From assembly GCA_963766195.1 (NCBI GenBank), contig CAVXYY010000005.1, positions 310,001 through 374,000 on the forward strand: a stretch of 64,000 nt of DNA, in the 5' to 3' direction. The position numbers and the translations under genes were made by a program. Origin of the DNA: JAHEFT01 sp963766195 (GTDB lineage: Bacteria > Pseudomonadota > Gammaproteobacteria > Xanthomonadales > SZUA-36). Under the pieces are notes generated by a model. That model saw nothing but the letters and a program-made list of their open reading frames with translations, had not been told where the DNA came from and made no database searches. Below, in pieces: positions 27,005 to 36,462 of the stretch; position 1 is the stretch's first letter; each line of letters begins with the position of its first letter.

Positions 27005-27012
27005 CTATTTTT

Positions 27013-27056
27013 TTGATTAATTTCCTTATCACAGCTAGAATGTAAACGCTTACATT
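27013..27056 (+). promoter_or_regulatory. GH1 operon promoter with LacI-type operator
   Basis: TTGATT (27013-27018), a 17-base spacer and TAGAAT (27036-27041) form a good promoter. The operator TGTAAACGCTTACA (27041-27054, flanked by AA/TT) begins on the last base of the -10 box, so bound repressor would block transcription. It matches the sites before the receptor gene. Confidence 0.75.
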
Positions 27057-27116
27057 TATATCAAGCGGGGCAGTTATCTTTACACTGGACGGAAAGCAAA
27101 AGACAATGGTTCGCGA

Positions 27117-28456
27117 ATGATATTACCCGCGAATTCCATTATGCACTCTCCGGATTTTGTCTTCGGTGTTGCGACTTCTTCGTTTCAGATCGAAGGCGGG
27201 GCCGAGTATCGTTTACCCAGTATTTGGGACACATTTTGTGCGACGCCCGGCAAGATTCACGACCATTCCGATGGCAAGGTGGCCTGCGACCATTTTTCAA
27301 AGTGGCGTGAAGACATCGACCTGATCTCGAGTCTTGGATTTGACGCCTACCGTTTTTCGATTTCATGGCCGAGGGTCATCAGGCAGGACGGCTCTCTCAA
27401 CGAAGCCGGCATTGGTTTTTATCTGCGCATACTCGATCGTTTAAATGACAAAGGCATCAAGCCTTTCGTCACGCTGTACCACTGGGATTTGCCGCAGCAT
27501 TTGCAGGACGCCGGTGGCTGGCTGAACCGCGATACAACCTATCGCTTCCGCGACTACGTTGATCTCGTCACGCGGGCATTTGACAAGCGCGTGGATTCTT
27601 ACGCGACGCTGAACGAACCTTTTTGCAGTGCCTACCTCGGATATGATCTGGGTATTCACGCGCCCGGGTTTACCGACCGGGCAATGGGCAGGCAGGCGGC
27701 ACATCATCTGTTGTTGGCGCACGGTATGGCCATGCAGGTTCTGGATCGGAACAGTCCGGAATCAGAGAATGGCATTGTGCTGAATTTCGCGCCCTGCTAT
27801 CCGGCAACCGGCAGTGATGCGGACAGGGCCGCGGCCGCGGCAGCCGATGCCGAGTTTAACCAGTGGTATATCCAGCCGGTACTGGAAGGCCGTTACCCCG
27901 ATTTGATCCACTCTGTTCCGGAAGAAGAAGTGCCGGAAATGCAGGATGGCGACCTGGAAATGATTTCCCACCCCATTGATTTTCTCGGCGTCAACTATTA
28001 CACCCGGAACATCTACAAGGCAGGAAGCGGGAGGCCTTATGTCCACGTCGCACCGGTTGATATCCCCCTTACGGAAATGGGCTGGGAAGTTTTCCCGCAA
28101 GGTCTGACAGACCTGCTGGTTTCACTCAACCGGAAATACGAATTTGCCGCCGGTTTATATCACCGAAAATGGCGCCGCCATGCCGGACACCCTTGAACAG
28201 GGCGCTATCGAAGACAGAGACCGTATCCGTTATTTCGAGCAACACCTCGCGGCCCTGGACGCGGCTATCCGGCAAGGAGTTGAAGTCAGGGGTTATTTCG
28301 CGTGGAGCCTCATGGACAACTTTGAGTGGGCCGAAGGCTACGCCAAGAGATTCGGTCTGGTGCACGTGGACTATGCCACGCAGCGCAGAACGGTCAAGGC
28401 AAGTGGGTATGCTGTTCCGGGATATGCTGACCCAACGACAGCGACAGGGGGGATAG
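27117..28456 (+). CDS. GH1 beta-glucosidase (two frameshifts)
   Basis: A full-length family 1 glycosidase of about 445 residues once repaired. Motifs are FVFGVATSSFQIEG at the start, LYHWDLPQ, acid/base Glu167 in TLNEP, and the nucleophile in ITENG (GAA at 28165-28167). An extra T in the run at 28143-28145 moves the frame before PPVYITENG; a second extra base near 28411-28416 restores the end FRDMLTQRQRQGG and stop at 28454-28456. No signal peptide, so it should split glucosides in the cytoplasm. Without the second shift it would read into LacI. First gene of the operator-controlled operon. ATG 27141 is an alternative start. Confidence 0.87.
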
Positions 28457-28461
28457 GGGGC

Positions 28462-29481
28462 ATGGCTACAATTTACGAGGTTTCCGCACTCGCCGGTGTA
28501 TCGCTGGCCACCGTTTCACGGGTGATGAATAACAGTGGCAGGGTCACGCAAAAGACCCGGGAGAAAGTCGAGTCGGCCATGAAAGAGTTGGGCTACCGGC
28601 CCAATGCAATGGCACAGTCGCTGGCGTCTAATCGTTCCAACAGCGTGGGTGTCCTGGTGCCCATGTTTTATGGCCCTTTTTACGGGGAAATGCTGGCTGG
28701 CATCGAAGAAGAGTTGCGCACGGAAGGCAAGCACGCGGTTATCACGGCGGGACACAGTGAATCTGCGGAGGAAACGGCGGGAATCGAATTCCTGCTCTCC
28801 CGAAGTTGCGACGCCCTGATCATCCATGCCGACGAAGTTTCGGACTATTACCTGCTGGAATTGAGCAAAGGGGACATTCCGATCATCCTGATCAACCGCT
28901 TCATTCCTGAAATGGCGGACAACTGCATCTTTCTGAACAATGAGCAAGGTGGATACCTCGCGACAAAGGCAGCTCTTGATCTTGGGCACCGGAAAGTCGC
29001 CTATATATGCGGACCCCATTGGAAAGCGGATGCGAACGAACGGCTGGCCGGCCACAAACGCGCCCTGGCGGAGTCTGGCCTGCCGTTTGATGAGCGGCTG
29101 GTGGTTGAAGGAAACTACGAGGAATCCGGAGGCATCCGGGGCATGCAGCACCTGCTACAGCTCGATATTCCGTTTTCGGTCGTCATTTGCGCCAATGATG
29201 AAACAGCTGCCGGGGCAGCAGGTGTCGTCAGGGAGCAGGGGCTGGCGATCCCCGGTGATCTTTCCATCATGGGATTCGATAATGTATTTTTCACGCGGTA
29301 TCTCCGTCCCAAACTTGCTACCGTGAACCATCCAGTTAATGAAATGGGCCGGATGGCTGCGCGGTGCGCCCTCAAAGCTGCTTATAAGCTCGAGCATTTT
29401 GAGATTCAGAACCTGTTTGAGCCGAGCCTGGTGATGCGCAATTCACTTGGCCGCCACACTGATAACAAGGAAAACCATTGA
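28462..29481 (+). CDS. LacI family transcriptional regulator
   Basis: A 339-residue repressor. The N-terminal helix-turn-helix reads TIYEVSALAGVSLATVSRVMNN, then the hinge helix region (AMAQSLASNRSNSVGVLVP) and a periplasmic-binding-like sensor domain (GYLATKAALDLGHRKVAYI, ICANDETAAGAAG). ATG 28462 lies five bases after the repaired GH1 stop. It likely binds the TGTAARCGCTTACA-type palindromes before the receptor and GH1 genes and responds to a glucan-derived sugar. Being inside the operon it represses would give autoregulation. Confidence 0.92.
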   Translation: MATIYEVSALAGVSLATVSRVMNNSGRVTQKTREKVESAMKELGYRPNAMAQSLASNRSNSVGVLVPMFYGPFYGEMLAGIEEELRTEGKHAVITAGHSESAEETAGIEFLLSRSCDALIIHADEVSDYYLLELSKGDIPIILINRFIPEMADNCIFLNNEQGGYLATKAALDLGHRKVAYICGPHWKADANERLAGHKRALAESGLPFDERLVVEGNYEESGGIRGMQHLLQLDIPFSVVICANDETAAGAAGVVREQGLAIPGDLSIMGFDNVFFTRYLRPKLATVNHPVNEMGRMAARCALKAAYKLEHFEIQNLFEPSLVMRNSLGRHTDNKENH

Positions 29482-30887
29482 ATTCAAATACGCGTTATAC
29501 GGTCCGGGTAGCACTCATCGTGGCACTGGGCGGATTCCTGATGGGTTTCGACGCATCGGTAATTTCGGGCGTGGTTACATTTATTGAGCCACAATTCAAC
29601 CTGACCAACATCCAGGTGGGTTGGGCTGTTGCGTCGCTCACCCTGACAGCAACCATCGGCATGATGTTGTCAGGCCCGCTGAGTGACCGCTTCGGCCGCC
29701 GCCCGGTTCTGAAAGTCGCCGCTTTGCTGTTTTCCGCTTCGGCCCTGGCGTCGGCAGTGGCCCCCGACTATGTGTTTCTGGTCGCCGCCCGCATGCTGGG
29801 CGGTTTTGGTGTCGGTGTTGCGCTGATCATTGCCCCGATGTACATCGCAGAAATCGCGCCTGCGGCCTTACGTGGCCGGATGGTGTCGTTCAACCAGCTG
29901 AATATCGTGATCGGCATTTCTGCCGCGTATTTCAGTAACTACCTGATCCTCAGCCTCGGGCAATCCGACCTGGCCTGGGCGCAGGCGCTGCAACTGGGTG
30001 ACTGGAACTGGCGCTGGATGCTGGGCGTGGAGACCTTGCCGGCTATTTTCTATTTCTTTGCTCTTTTCTCTGTGCCCGAGAGTCCGCGCTGGCTTGTTAT
30101 GCAGGGCAAGGATGATGACGCATTGGCTATCATGGCGCAGGTGACCAACCGGGCGCAGGCCGAAGCAGAGCTCGCTGAAATCCACGTGTCCCTGCACGCT
30201 GAGAAACATACCGAGCGGGCATCGTTCCGTGAGTTATTTACACCGTCCATGAAGCTGGTTTTGACCATTGGAATTTCCGTGGCCATCCTGCAGCAGATCA
30301 CCGGCATCAACTCGGTTTTCTTTTATGCTCCGATGATTTTTGAGCAATCCGGTATCGGCACTGACGCATCGTTCATGCAAGCCGTCCTGGTGGGACTGGT
30401 TAATCTCGTGTTCACAGTGCTGGCCATCATGCTGATTGACAAGCTGGGGCGCCGGCCCTTGCTGGGTTTCGGGCTGACGGGAATTGCACTGTGCATGTTC
30501 CTGCTCGCCTACGGTTTTGGCAGCGCGACTTACGGGGCCAATGGAGAACTGGTCGACATCAACCCGACCCTGATCCTCATCGGAATCCTGGGCTTTGTAG
30601 CCAGTTTTGCGATCTCGCTCGGCCCGGTCATGTGGGTGCTTTTTTCCGAACTGTTCCCCAATCGAATCCGCGGTGTAGCCATCTCGTTCGTGGGTCTGAT
30701 CAATTCCGCGGTCAGTTTCCTGGTGCAATTGGTCTTTCCCTGGGAGCTGGAGAATTTTGGTAATTCCATGACGTTCCTGATCTACGGCGCATTTGCGGTT
30801 TTCGGGTTGATCTTCGTTATGCGGTTGTTGCCGGAAACCAAAGGAAGAAGTCTCGAAGAACTCGAAAGCGAACTGGTTGGACGTTGA
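29478..30887 (+). CDS. MFS sugar porter
   Basis: A 469-residue, 12-helix transporter of the sugar porter family in the inner membrane. Signatures: DRFGRRP after helix 2, RGRMVSFNQL, PESPRWLV at the end of helix 6, DKLGRRPLLG and PETKGRSLEE at the C-terminus; QQITGINSVFFYAP in helix 7 is the classic sugar-binding segment. It likely imports glucose or short glucosides by proton symport. The TTG start overlaps the LacI stop (TTGA), with AAGGAAAA upstream, which points to translational coupling. Confidence 0.9.
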   Translation: MNSNTRYTVRVALIVALGGFLMGFDASVISGVVTFIEPQFNLTNIQVGWAVASLTLTATIGMMLSGPLSDRFGRRPVLKVAALLFSASALASAVAPDYVFLVAARMLGGFGVGVALIIAPMYIAEIAPAALRGRMVSFNQLNIVIGISAAYFSNYLILSLGQSDLAWAQALQLGDWNWRWMLGVETLPAIFYFFALFSVPESPRWLVMQGKDDDALAIMAQVTNRAQAEAELAEIHVSLHAEKHTERASFRELFTPSMKLVLTIGISVAILQQITGINSVFFYAPMIFEQSGIGTDASFMQAVLVGLVNLVFTVLAIMLIDKLGRRPLLGFGLTGIALCMFLLAYGFGSATYGANGELVDINPTLILIGILGFVASFAISLGPVMWVLFSELFPNRIRGVAISFVGLINSAVSFLVQLVFPWELENFGNSMTFLIYGAFAVFGLIFVMRLLPETKGRSLEELESELVGR

Positions 30888-30905
30888 TCTCTCAAGGAAT
30901 TCACC

Positions 30906-32204
30906 ATGAACATGCGCAGACTTGCTACCCTCCTTGCCACCCTTGCGTGTTACGCACCCTTCGCCCTGGCAGGCGAAATGACAGCCATTCCGGTTGTGGT
31001 TTCACAGCAGAACGGGCAATACGTGTTGCTCCGCGGTGGAGAGCCTTACCCGGTCCGGGGCGCCGGGCTGGAATTTGCCGACCTTTCCGTTTTTGCCTCG
31101 CATGGCGGAAATTCAATCCGCACCTGGCGCACCGACAACCCCGGGTCCACGGGTCTGCAGCTTCTCGACGAGGCTTTGCGGCACGGGATTACGGTTGCCC
31201 TGTGTATCGAAATTGGCCGGGAACGGCATGGTTTCGATTACGACGATGAGGAAGCCGTGGCAGAACAGCTCGAATACGCCCGGGGAGAAGTCCTGAAGTA
31301 CAAAGATCATCCTGCTTTGCTCACCTGGGTCATTGGCAACGAGCCCAACCTGAATTTCAAAAATCCCCGGGTGTTTGATGCCATTAACGACATTTCCCTG
31401 ATGATTCACGAACTGGATCGTAACCACCCGACAACCACGGCACTGGCCGGTTTCAATGCTGAACTCGCTGAACTCGCTGAAACGCGTATGCCCGACCTGG
31501 ATTTTCTCAGCATCCAAATGTACGGCGATATTGTCAATTTGCCCCGCTATATTGAGGAGACCGGGTTCGACAAACCGTACTTTGTAACCGAGTGGGGCGC
31601 CATCGGGCACTGGGAGGTCCGCAAGACGGCCTGGGGCGCTCCGGTAGAGCAAAACAGCAGCGATAAAGCAGCAAACTACCTGAAGAGTTACCAGGTAGCA
31701 ATCGCATCAAATCCGCAACAGGTGATGGGTTCCTACGTGTTTCTGTGGGGACAGAAACAGGAACGCACGCCAACCTGGTATGGAATGTTCCTGGAAGACG
31801 GTACGGAAACAGAAACCATCGACGTCATGCACTATATCTGGACGGGTGCCTGGCCGGACAATCGCTCTCCACAGATCGTCAACATGTTTTTTGATTCGAA
31901 AACATCGGCACAAGACATCGTGGTGGAGGCAAATGGTCGTTACGAGGCAACCGTGGCCGCCCGCGATCCGGACGATGATCAGCTTCGATATCGCTGGGAA
32001 ATAATGGCTGAAAGCGAGGCTACGCAGGAAGGCGGCGACCGTGAAGAACGGCCGATGGTCCTGGAGGGTCTGATTGAAAGTTCTGATTCAGACAAAGTTG
32101 TTGTCAAAACCCCCGGCCAGCCCGGCGCATACCGTCTCTTTGTATACGTCCATGACGGAAGGGGTCACGCTGGCCATGCCAATATTCCCTTCCTCGTACG
32201 TTAG
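30906..32204 (+). CDS. secreted clan GH-A glycoside hydrolase with C-terminal Ig/PKD-like domain
   Basis: A 432-residue exported protein: signal peptide (residues 1-22), TIM barrel and a C-terminal beta-sandwich (about 340-432, RYEATVAARDPDDDQLRYRWEI) of PKD or cadherin type. The likely acid/base is Glu146 (VIGNEPNLNF) and nucleophile Glu229 (YFVTEWGAIGHW), which fits clan A enzymes related to GH2 and GH5 barrels. Because it directly precedes the phosphorylase gene by two bases, an endo- or exo-acting beta-glucanase is a fair guess; the exact family is not settled. Confidence 0.68.
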   Translation: MNMRRLATLLATLACYAPFALAGEMTAIPVVVSQQNGQYVLLRGGEPYPVRGAGLEFADLSVFASHGGNSIRTWRTDNPGSTGLQLLDEALRHGITVALCIEIGRERHGFDYDDEEAVAEQLEYARGEVLKYKDHPALLTWVIGNEPNLNFKNPRVFDAINDISLMIHELDRNHPTTTALAGFNAELAELAETRMPDLDFLSIQMYGDIVNLPRYIEETGFDKPYFVTEWGAIGHWEVRKTAWGAPVEQNSSDKAANYLKSYQVAIASNPQQVMGSYVFLWGQKQERTPTWYGMFLEDGTETETIDVMHYIWTGAWPDNRSPQIVNMFFDSKTSAQDIVVEANGRYEATVAARDPDDDQLRYRWEIMAESEATQEGGDREERPMVLEGLIESSDSDKVVVKTPGQPGAYRLFVYVHDGRGHAGHANIPFLVR

Positions 32205-32206
32205 CA

Positions 32207-35200
32207 ATGAAAGAGATTTATCTCGGTGACTCGCTGATCCTGAAGGCTACCGCTGGCAGCCATGGCGGGTTGGTATCCCGGGAAGGAGAGACTTACTACA
32301 AAATCGCCAATTACCATGAAATACCACCGTTTTTCATGACCTTGGTGAGCAGTTCAGATCATTGGATATTTTTATCCAGCAGCGGAGGGTTGACTTGTGG
32401 CCGCGGCAATCCGGACAAGGCGCTGTTTCCCTATTACACCGACGACAAGATTCACGACGCACATTGCACGACCGGCCCCCGGACGGTGCTTTTGGTCGGC
32501 AGAAGCAACCGGATTCAATTATGGAAGCCTTTTGACCCCGATGTCGCCGTTTATGACATCAAGCGAAACCTCTACAAAAACCTGGCCGGAAACAGGCTGA
32601 TATTTGAAGAAATCAATTCCACCCTCGGCCTGAGCTTCTCGTACCACTGGTTCTGCAGCGAGCGATACGGATTTGTAAAGAAATCTGCGATTCAGAATCA
32701 TGGTGATCACGATGTGACCGTTGATGTTCTGGACGGACTGCGCAACCTGCTGCCGTGGGGAGTCACACGTGCCCTGCAGGCCAACATGAGCACCCTGGTG
32801 GATGCCTATAAGCAGGCTGAAAGGGTTTCGGGTCTGGATATTGGAGTTTATACACTCAGTTCGATTCCGACGGACCGCGCCGAGCCCAGCGAGGCCCTGA
32901 GAGCGACCGTGGCCTGGAGCATCGGTCTTGACCGGCCGCAGCTGTTGCTGTCCGAACGACAGGTTGATCCATTCTGTAACGGGGCTTCGCTCAGCGAGGA
33001 ATCGTTCAAAAAAGGCGAGCGTGGTGCATTCTTTGTCCGGAATTCGTTCCCACTTTCGTCCGGCTCCATCAAAAGCTGGTTTTTATTGGCAGACGTTGAC
33101 CAGGGTCCTTCGGACATACCTGCTCTTCTGAAGAATATCAGGCAGGGGATTACACCGGAACAGGTTGAACAGGATTTCCAGGCGGGCACCCGGAGATTGT
33201 TACAGTTTGCCGGTGCCGCCGACGGCTTCCAGGTATCTTCGGATGCACTGGTTGCCGCACGTCATTTTTCCAACACCGTGTTCAATATCATGCGGGGTGG
33301 GACGTTCATTGATGCGTACTCCTTCCCCGCCGATGATTTTCTGGAATTCGCAGGAAGATGGAATAAACCCCTGCGCAATCGCCTGGATACAATGCCCGGC
33401 TCTGCTTGCAGTTCAGCCGCTGCCCGAGCCGATGTCCTGGAAGCAGCTCAAAACACTGGCGATGTTGAACTCGAGCGGATTGCGCTTGAATATTTGCCCC
33501 TGACCTTCAGCCGGCGGCATGGCGATCCAAGCCGGCCGTGGAATCACTTCACCATTGATCTTAAAAATGCTGACGGCTCCGATAAACTGTATTTCGAGGG
33601 TAACTGGCGCGATATTTTTCAGAACTGGGAAGCGCTGGCTATTTCTTACCCGGAGTACATCGAGAGTTTTATTGCCAAGTTTGTCAATGCCTCCACGCCG
33701 GATGGATACAACCCATACCGGATTACCAGGGACGGATTTGACTGGGAAGTCCTCGAAGCCGGCAACCCCTGGTCTAACATAGGGTACTGGGGAGACCACC
33801 AGGTCAACTATTTGCTGAGGTTGCTTGAGTTTTCCAGCAATTGTCACCCCGGGAGAATCGCCGGCTATCTGGCGCGAAACGTTTTTGTTTATGCGGATGT
33901 TCCCTATCGCCTTCGATCCTACGAGGCGTTGAAAAGCGATCCGCGTAACAGCGTTGTATTTGATGCAGCCAGTGCAGAAGCCATAGCAATCCGGGTAGCG
34001 AAAACGGGTAGCGATGGCAAACTCGTTCGTCTCCAAAATGGCTCAATCAACCATGTAAACCTCCTGGAAAAACTCCTGGTTCCGATCCTCTCGAAAGTGG
34101 TCAGCTTCGTGCCAGGCGGGGGTATATGGATGAATACCCAGCGGCCTGAATGGAATGACGCCAATAACGCATTGGTGGGCTATGGCCTATCCATGGTCAC
34201 ATTGTGCTACCTGCGCCGCTTCCTGATCGTGTTCAACGGCCTGTTGCTCGAGTGTCCTGCGGACCGCTTTCCGGTGTCACGGGAGGTCGCCTTACATTTC
34301 ACGGGTGTTCTCAGGGTTCTCGGAGAAAATTTATCCGTGCTGGACTCGTTAATGGATCCATCGGGCCGGAAGGTCTTCATGGATGAATTGGGTGCGCTCG
34401 GTGATGGTTATCGCGAAGCCGCTTATTCCGGGTTTTCGGGAGAGAAAGTTTCCATCGAAAAATCCGGGCTGTTGGAATTTGTCAGCCGGGTGATGAAGTA
34501 CGTGGACCACAGCCTGGCTCAGAACCGGCGCCCTGACGGTCTTTATCACTCTTACAATCTTGTGCAATTCAATCCCGATGGTTACCGGGTTGAGAACCTG
34601 TTTGAAATGCTGGAAGGCCAGGTTGCTATCCTCAGTTCCGGGTACCTGGATCCGCAGCAAAGCCTCGCTTTGCTTGATGCCCTCAAAGGCAGCAAGATAT
34701 ATCGTTCGGATCAGAACAGTTACATGCTTTATCCGTACCGCGGACTGACAGGGTTTCTGGAAAAGAACGTGTTGGGCAATGCCGTCGTGGAAGCCAGCCC
34801 CTGGATAAATAAGGAATTGGAGTCGGGTCGGCGGGATTTCCTGGAACAGGATGTCGATGGCAGGATCCATTTCAACAGCAGGTTTTCAAATGGCGGGGAG
34901 TTGCGCTCTGCGCTGGAGAGTTGCCCGGAAATCCGGCCTGAAGACGCTGCTGCGCTGTGTTCCGTCTACGAGGAACTCTTCAGGCACCGTCAGTTCACCG
35001 GTCGGTCCGGCACGATGTATAAATACGAGGGACAGGGTTGTATTTACTGGCACATGGTTTCCAAGTTGCTGCTTGCCACCGCTGAAGTCATAGGTCAGGC
35101 CGCGCAGGAAAATGCAGGACGGAAACTGCTGGATTCGCTGCTTGACAGGTTCGGGGACATTCAGGCTGGAATCGGCGTTCACAAACCGCCTGCGCAATAT

Positions 35201-35644
35201 GGAGCATTTCCCATCGATGCTTATTCGCACACCCCTGGTTTTGCAGGTGTACAACAGCCAGGCATGACGGGGCAGGTCAAGGAGGATTTCATCGCGCGGT
35301 TCCGTGTGCTGGGGGTCCGGGTCGCCAACGGAGAGGTAATATTCGAACCGGTAATACTTCGGCTCGACGAGTTCATTTCAAATTCCGACACCTGGAAGTT
35401 TTTCACCGGCGGTGCAGAGCAAACCATCGAACTGGAGGCAGGATCCCTGGCGTTCACCCTGTGCGGTATGCCGGTTGTCTATCAACTGTCGGATAAACCT
35501 CAAATCAGGGTCTTTGCTGACGGGGACACACCGGACATCATCCAGGGCAGCAGTCTTGGCGCCACCTGGAGCCAGTCCCTGTTCAATCGCGAAAACCGCG
35601 TTTCAAAAATCATCGTGGACATCAAGCAGGATACGTTGAGGTAG
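32207..35644 (+). CDS. beta-1,3-glucan phosphorylase-like protein (GH161/GH149 type)
   Basis: A 1145-residue protein with no signal peptide, so cytoplasmic. It has the large multi-domain build of the GH94-related glycoside phosphorylases: an N-terminal beta-sandwich (CGRGNPDKALFPYYTDDKIHD), then an (alpha/alpha)6 barrel with YFEGNWRDIFQNWEAL (about 461), GYWGDHQVNYLLRLLE (about 526) and EWNDANNALVGYG (about 648), whose Asp is the likely general acid. Length and motifs point to GH161 or GH149, which cleave beta-1,3-glucan oligosaccharides with phosphate and release glucose 1-phosphate. Family choice is from memory, not alignment. Confidence 0.7.
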   Translation: MKEIYLGDSLILKATAGSHGGLVSREGETYYKIANYHEIPPFFMTLVSSSDHWIFLSSSGGLTCGRGNPDKALFPYYTDDKIHDAHCTTGPRTVLLVGRSNRIQLWKPFDPDVAVYDIKRNLYKNLAGNRLIFEEINSTLGLSFSYHWFCSERYGFVKKSAIQNHGDHDVTVDVLDGLRNLLPWGVTRALQANMSTLVDAYKQAERVSGLDIGVYTLSSIPTDRAEPSEALRATVAWSIGLDRPQLLLSERQVDPFCNGASLSEESFKKGERGAFFVRNSFPLSSGSIKSWFLLADVDQGPSDIPALLKNIRQGITPEQVEQDFQAGTRRLLQFAGAADGFQVSSDALVAARHFSNTVFNIMRGGTFIDAYSFPADDFLEFAGRWNKPLRNRLDTMPGSACSSAAARADVLEAAQNTGDVELERIALEYLPLTFSRRHGDPSRPWNHFTIDLKNADGSDKLYFEGNWRDIFQNWEALAISYPEYIESFIAKFVNASTPDGYNPYRITRDGFDWEVLEAGNPWSNIGYWGDHQVNYLLRLLEFSSNCHPGRIAGYLARNVFVYADVPYRLRSYEALKSDPRNSVVFDAASAEAIAIRVAKTGSDGKLVRLQNGSINHVNLLEKLLVPILSKVVSFVPGGGIWMNTQRPEWNDANNALVGYGLSMVTLCYLRRFLIVFNGLLLECPADRFPVSREVALHFTGVLRVLGENLSVLDSLMDPSGRKVFMDELGALGDGYREAAYSGFSGEKVSIEKSGLLEFVSRVMKYVDHSLAQNRRPDGLYHSYNLVQFNPDGYRVENLFEMLEGQVAILSSGYLDPQQSLALLDALKGSKIYRSDQNSYMLYPYRGLTGFLEKNVLGNAVVEASPWINKELESGRRDFLEQDVDGRIHFNSRFSNGGELRSALESCPEIRPEDAAALCSVYEELFRHRQFTGRSGTMYKYEGQGCIYWHMVSKLLLATAEVIGQAAQENAGRKLLDSLLDRFGDIQAGIGVHKPPAQYGAFPIDAYSHTPGFAGVQQPGMTGQVKEDFIARFRVLGVRVANGEVIFEPVILRLDEFISNSDTWKFFTGGAEQTIELEAGSLAFTLCGMPVVYQLSDKPQIRVFADGDTPDIIQGSSLGATWSQSLFNRENRVSKIIVDIKQDTLR

Positions 35645-35654
35645 ATCACACGAT

Positions 35655-36386
35655 CTAAACCGTGCGTTCAGCAACCACGCTATGGGTTGAAAACCGGTAG
35701 CGCATATTCCGGTACACGCAGATATCCGTGATATCGGCCGGAGTACCTGCAGGACAAGCCCGGTAATTGGTCGAGAAACGGAATTCGCCTTTTATCGGAA
35801 ACACCCGATGCCAGGTATGGCCATGTAACAGGACCAGCGTACCCTTACGCGGTTTCAATACCAGCTGTCCCTGAAGATCTTCGTGAGGTTCTCCTGCGGG
35901 TAACTCACCCCTCCGGTGAGAGCCTGGCATGACGACGGTCTGACCGCCGGTATCGTCGGTAATTTCCCGGGTGTAGACCAGGCGGTTCACGTTGAATCTG
36001 GTCGTGTCGTCCGGTGCGCAGTCCTGGTGCCAGGCCTGGCCTGCCGTGCCTTTCCTGGAATACATCACCATGCTGTAGAGAGTTCTCCAACCCTCACCGA
36101 GTATCGCAGCGGTCAGTTTTTTTAGCCGTCCGTCCTTTTCGGTGGTGTCAAAAGGAACCGCCATTGTCTCTGAATAATCCGGCAGGTCCGGATTTTGGGG
36201 AAACCATGGAATAACCTCGGTCCTGGATTTGCTGATAAATTCTTTTTCATGACGGAAATCGGGATTTTCTCCGAAATACGTCCTGATATTCTGATCTGCC
36301 TCATCCATTAACCTTGCTTCGAAGAAATCGTCGATCACAAGGAAGCCGTTTTGCCAGAATTCTTCGCCGAGTTCTTTAAAGTTCAC
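35655..36386 (-). CDS. PhyH-type Fe(II)/2-oxoglutarate dioxygenase
   Basis: A phytanoyl-CoA dioxygenase family protein of about 243 residues. The iron site shows WHQDCAP (His and Asp) and a distal His in LLHGHTWHRV, followed by RFSTNYRA whose Arg would bind 2-oxoglutarate. Members hydroxylate lipids, amino acids or secondary metabolites. I chose GTG 36386 (NFKELGEEFWQNG), which has AGGA six bases upstream, over the TTG at 36443. It is convergent with the phosphorylase gene and ends 11 bases from it, a second oxygenase beside the glucan locus. Confidence 0.8.
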   Translation of the reverse strand: MNFKELGEEFWQNGFLVIDDFFEARLMDEADQNIRTYFGENPDFRHEKEFISKSRTEVIPWFPQNPDLPDYSETMAVPFDTTEKDGRLKKLTAAILGEGWRTLYSMVMYSRKGTAGQAWHQDCAPDDTTRFNVNRLVYTREITDDTGGQTVVMPGSHRRGELPAGEPHEDLQGQLVLKPRKGTLVLLHGHTWHRVFPIKGEFRFSTNYRACPAGTPADITDICVYRNMRYRFSTHSVVAERTV

Positions 36387-36462
36387 ACTGATTCCTGAAA
36401 TGGCTTCACAGAAAGAATGTAAATGATAGCCTGGGTTTTGCAAGGGCCTTTAAGTTGTTTTT

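Noticed and set aside
28144..29481. A single open frame joining the end of GH1 to LacI
   Set aside because: A frameshift near 28411-28416 restores the normal GH1 end and stop at 28454-28456, and LacI has its own ATG at 28462. The fusion is an artefact of the missing shift.
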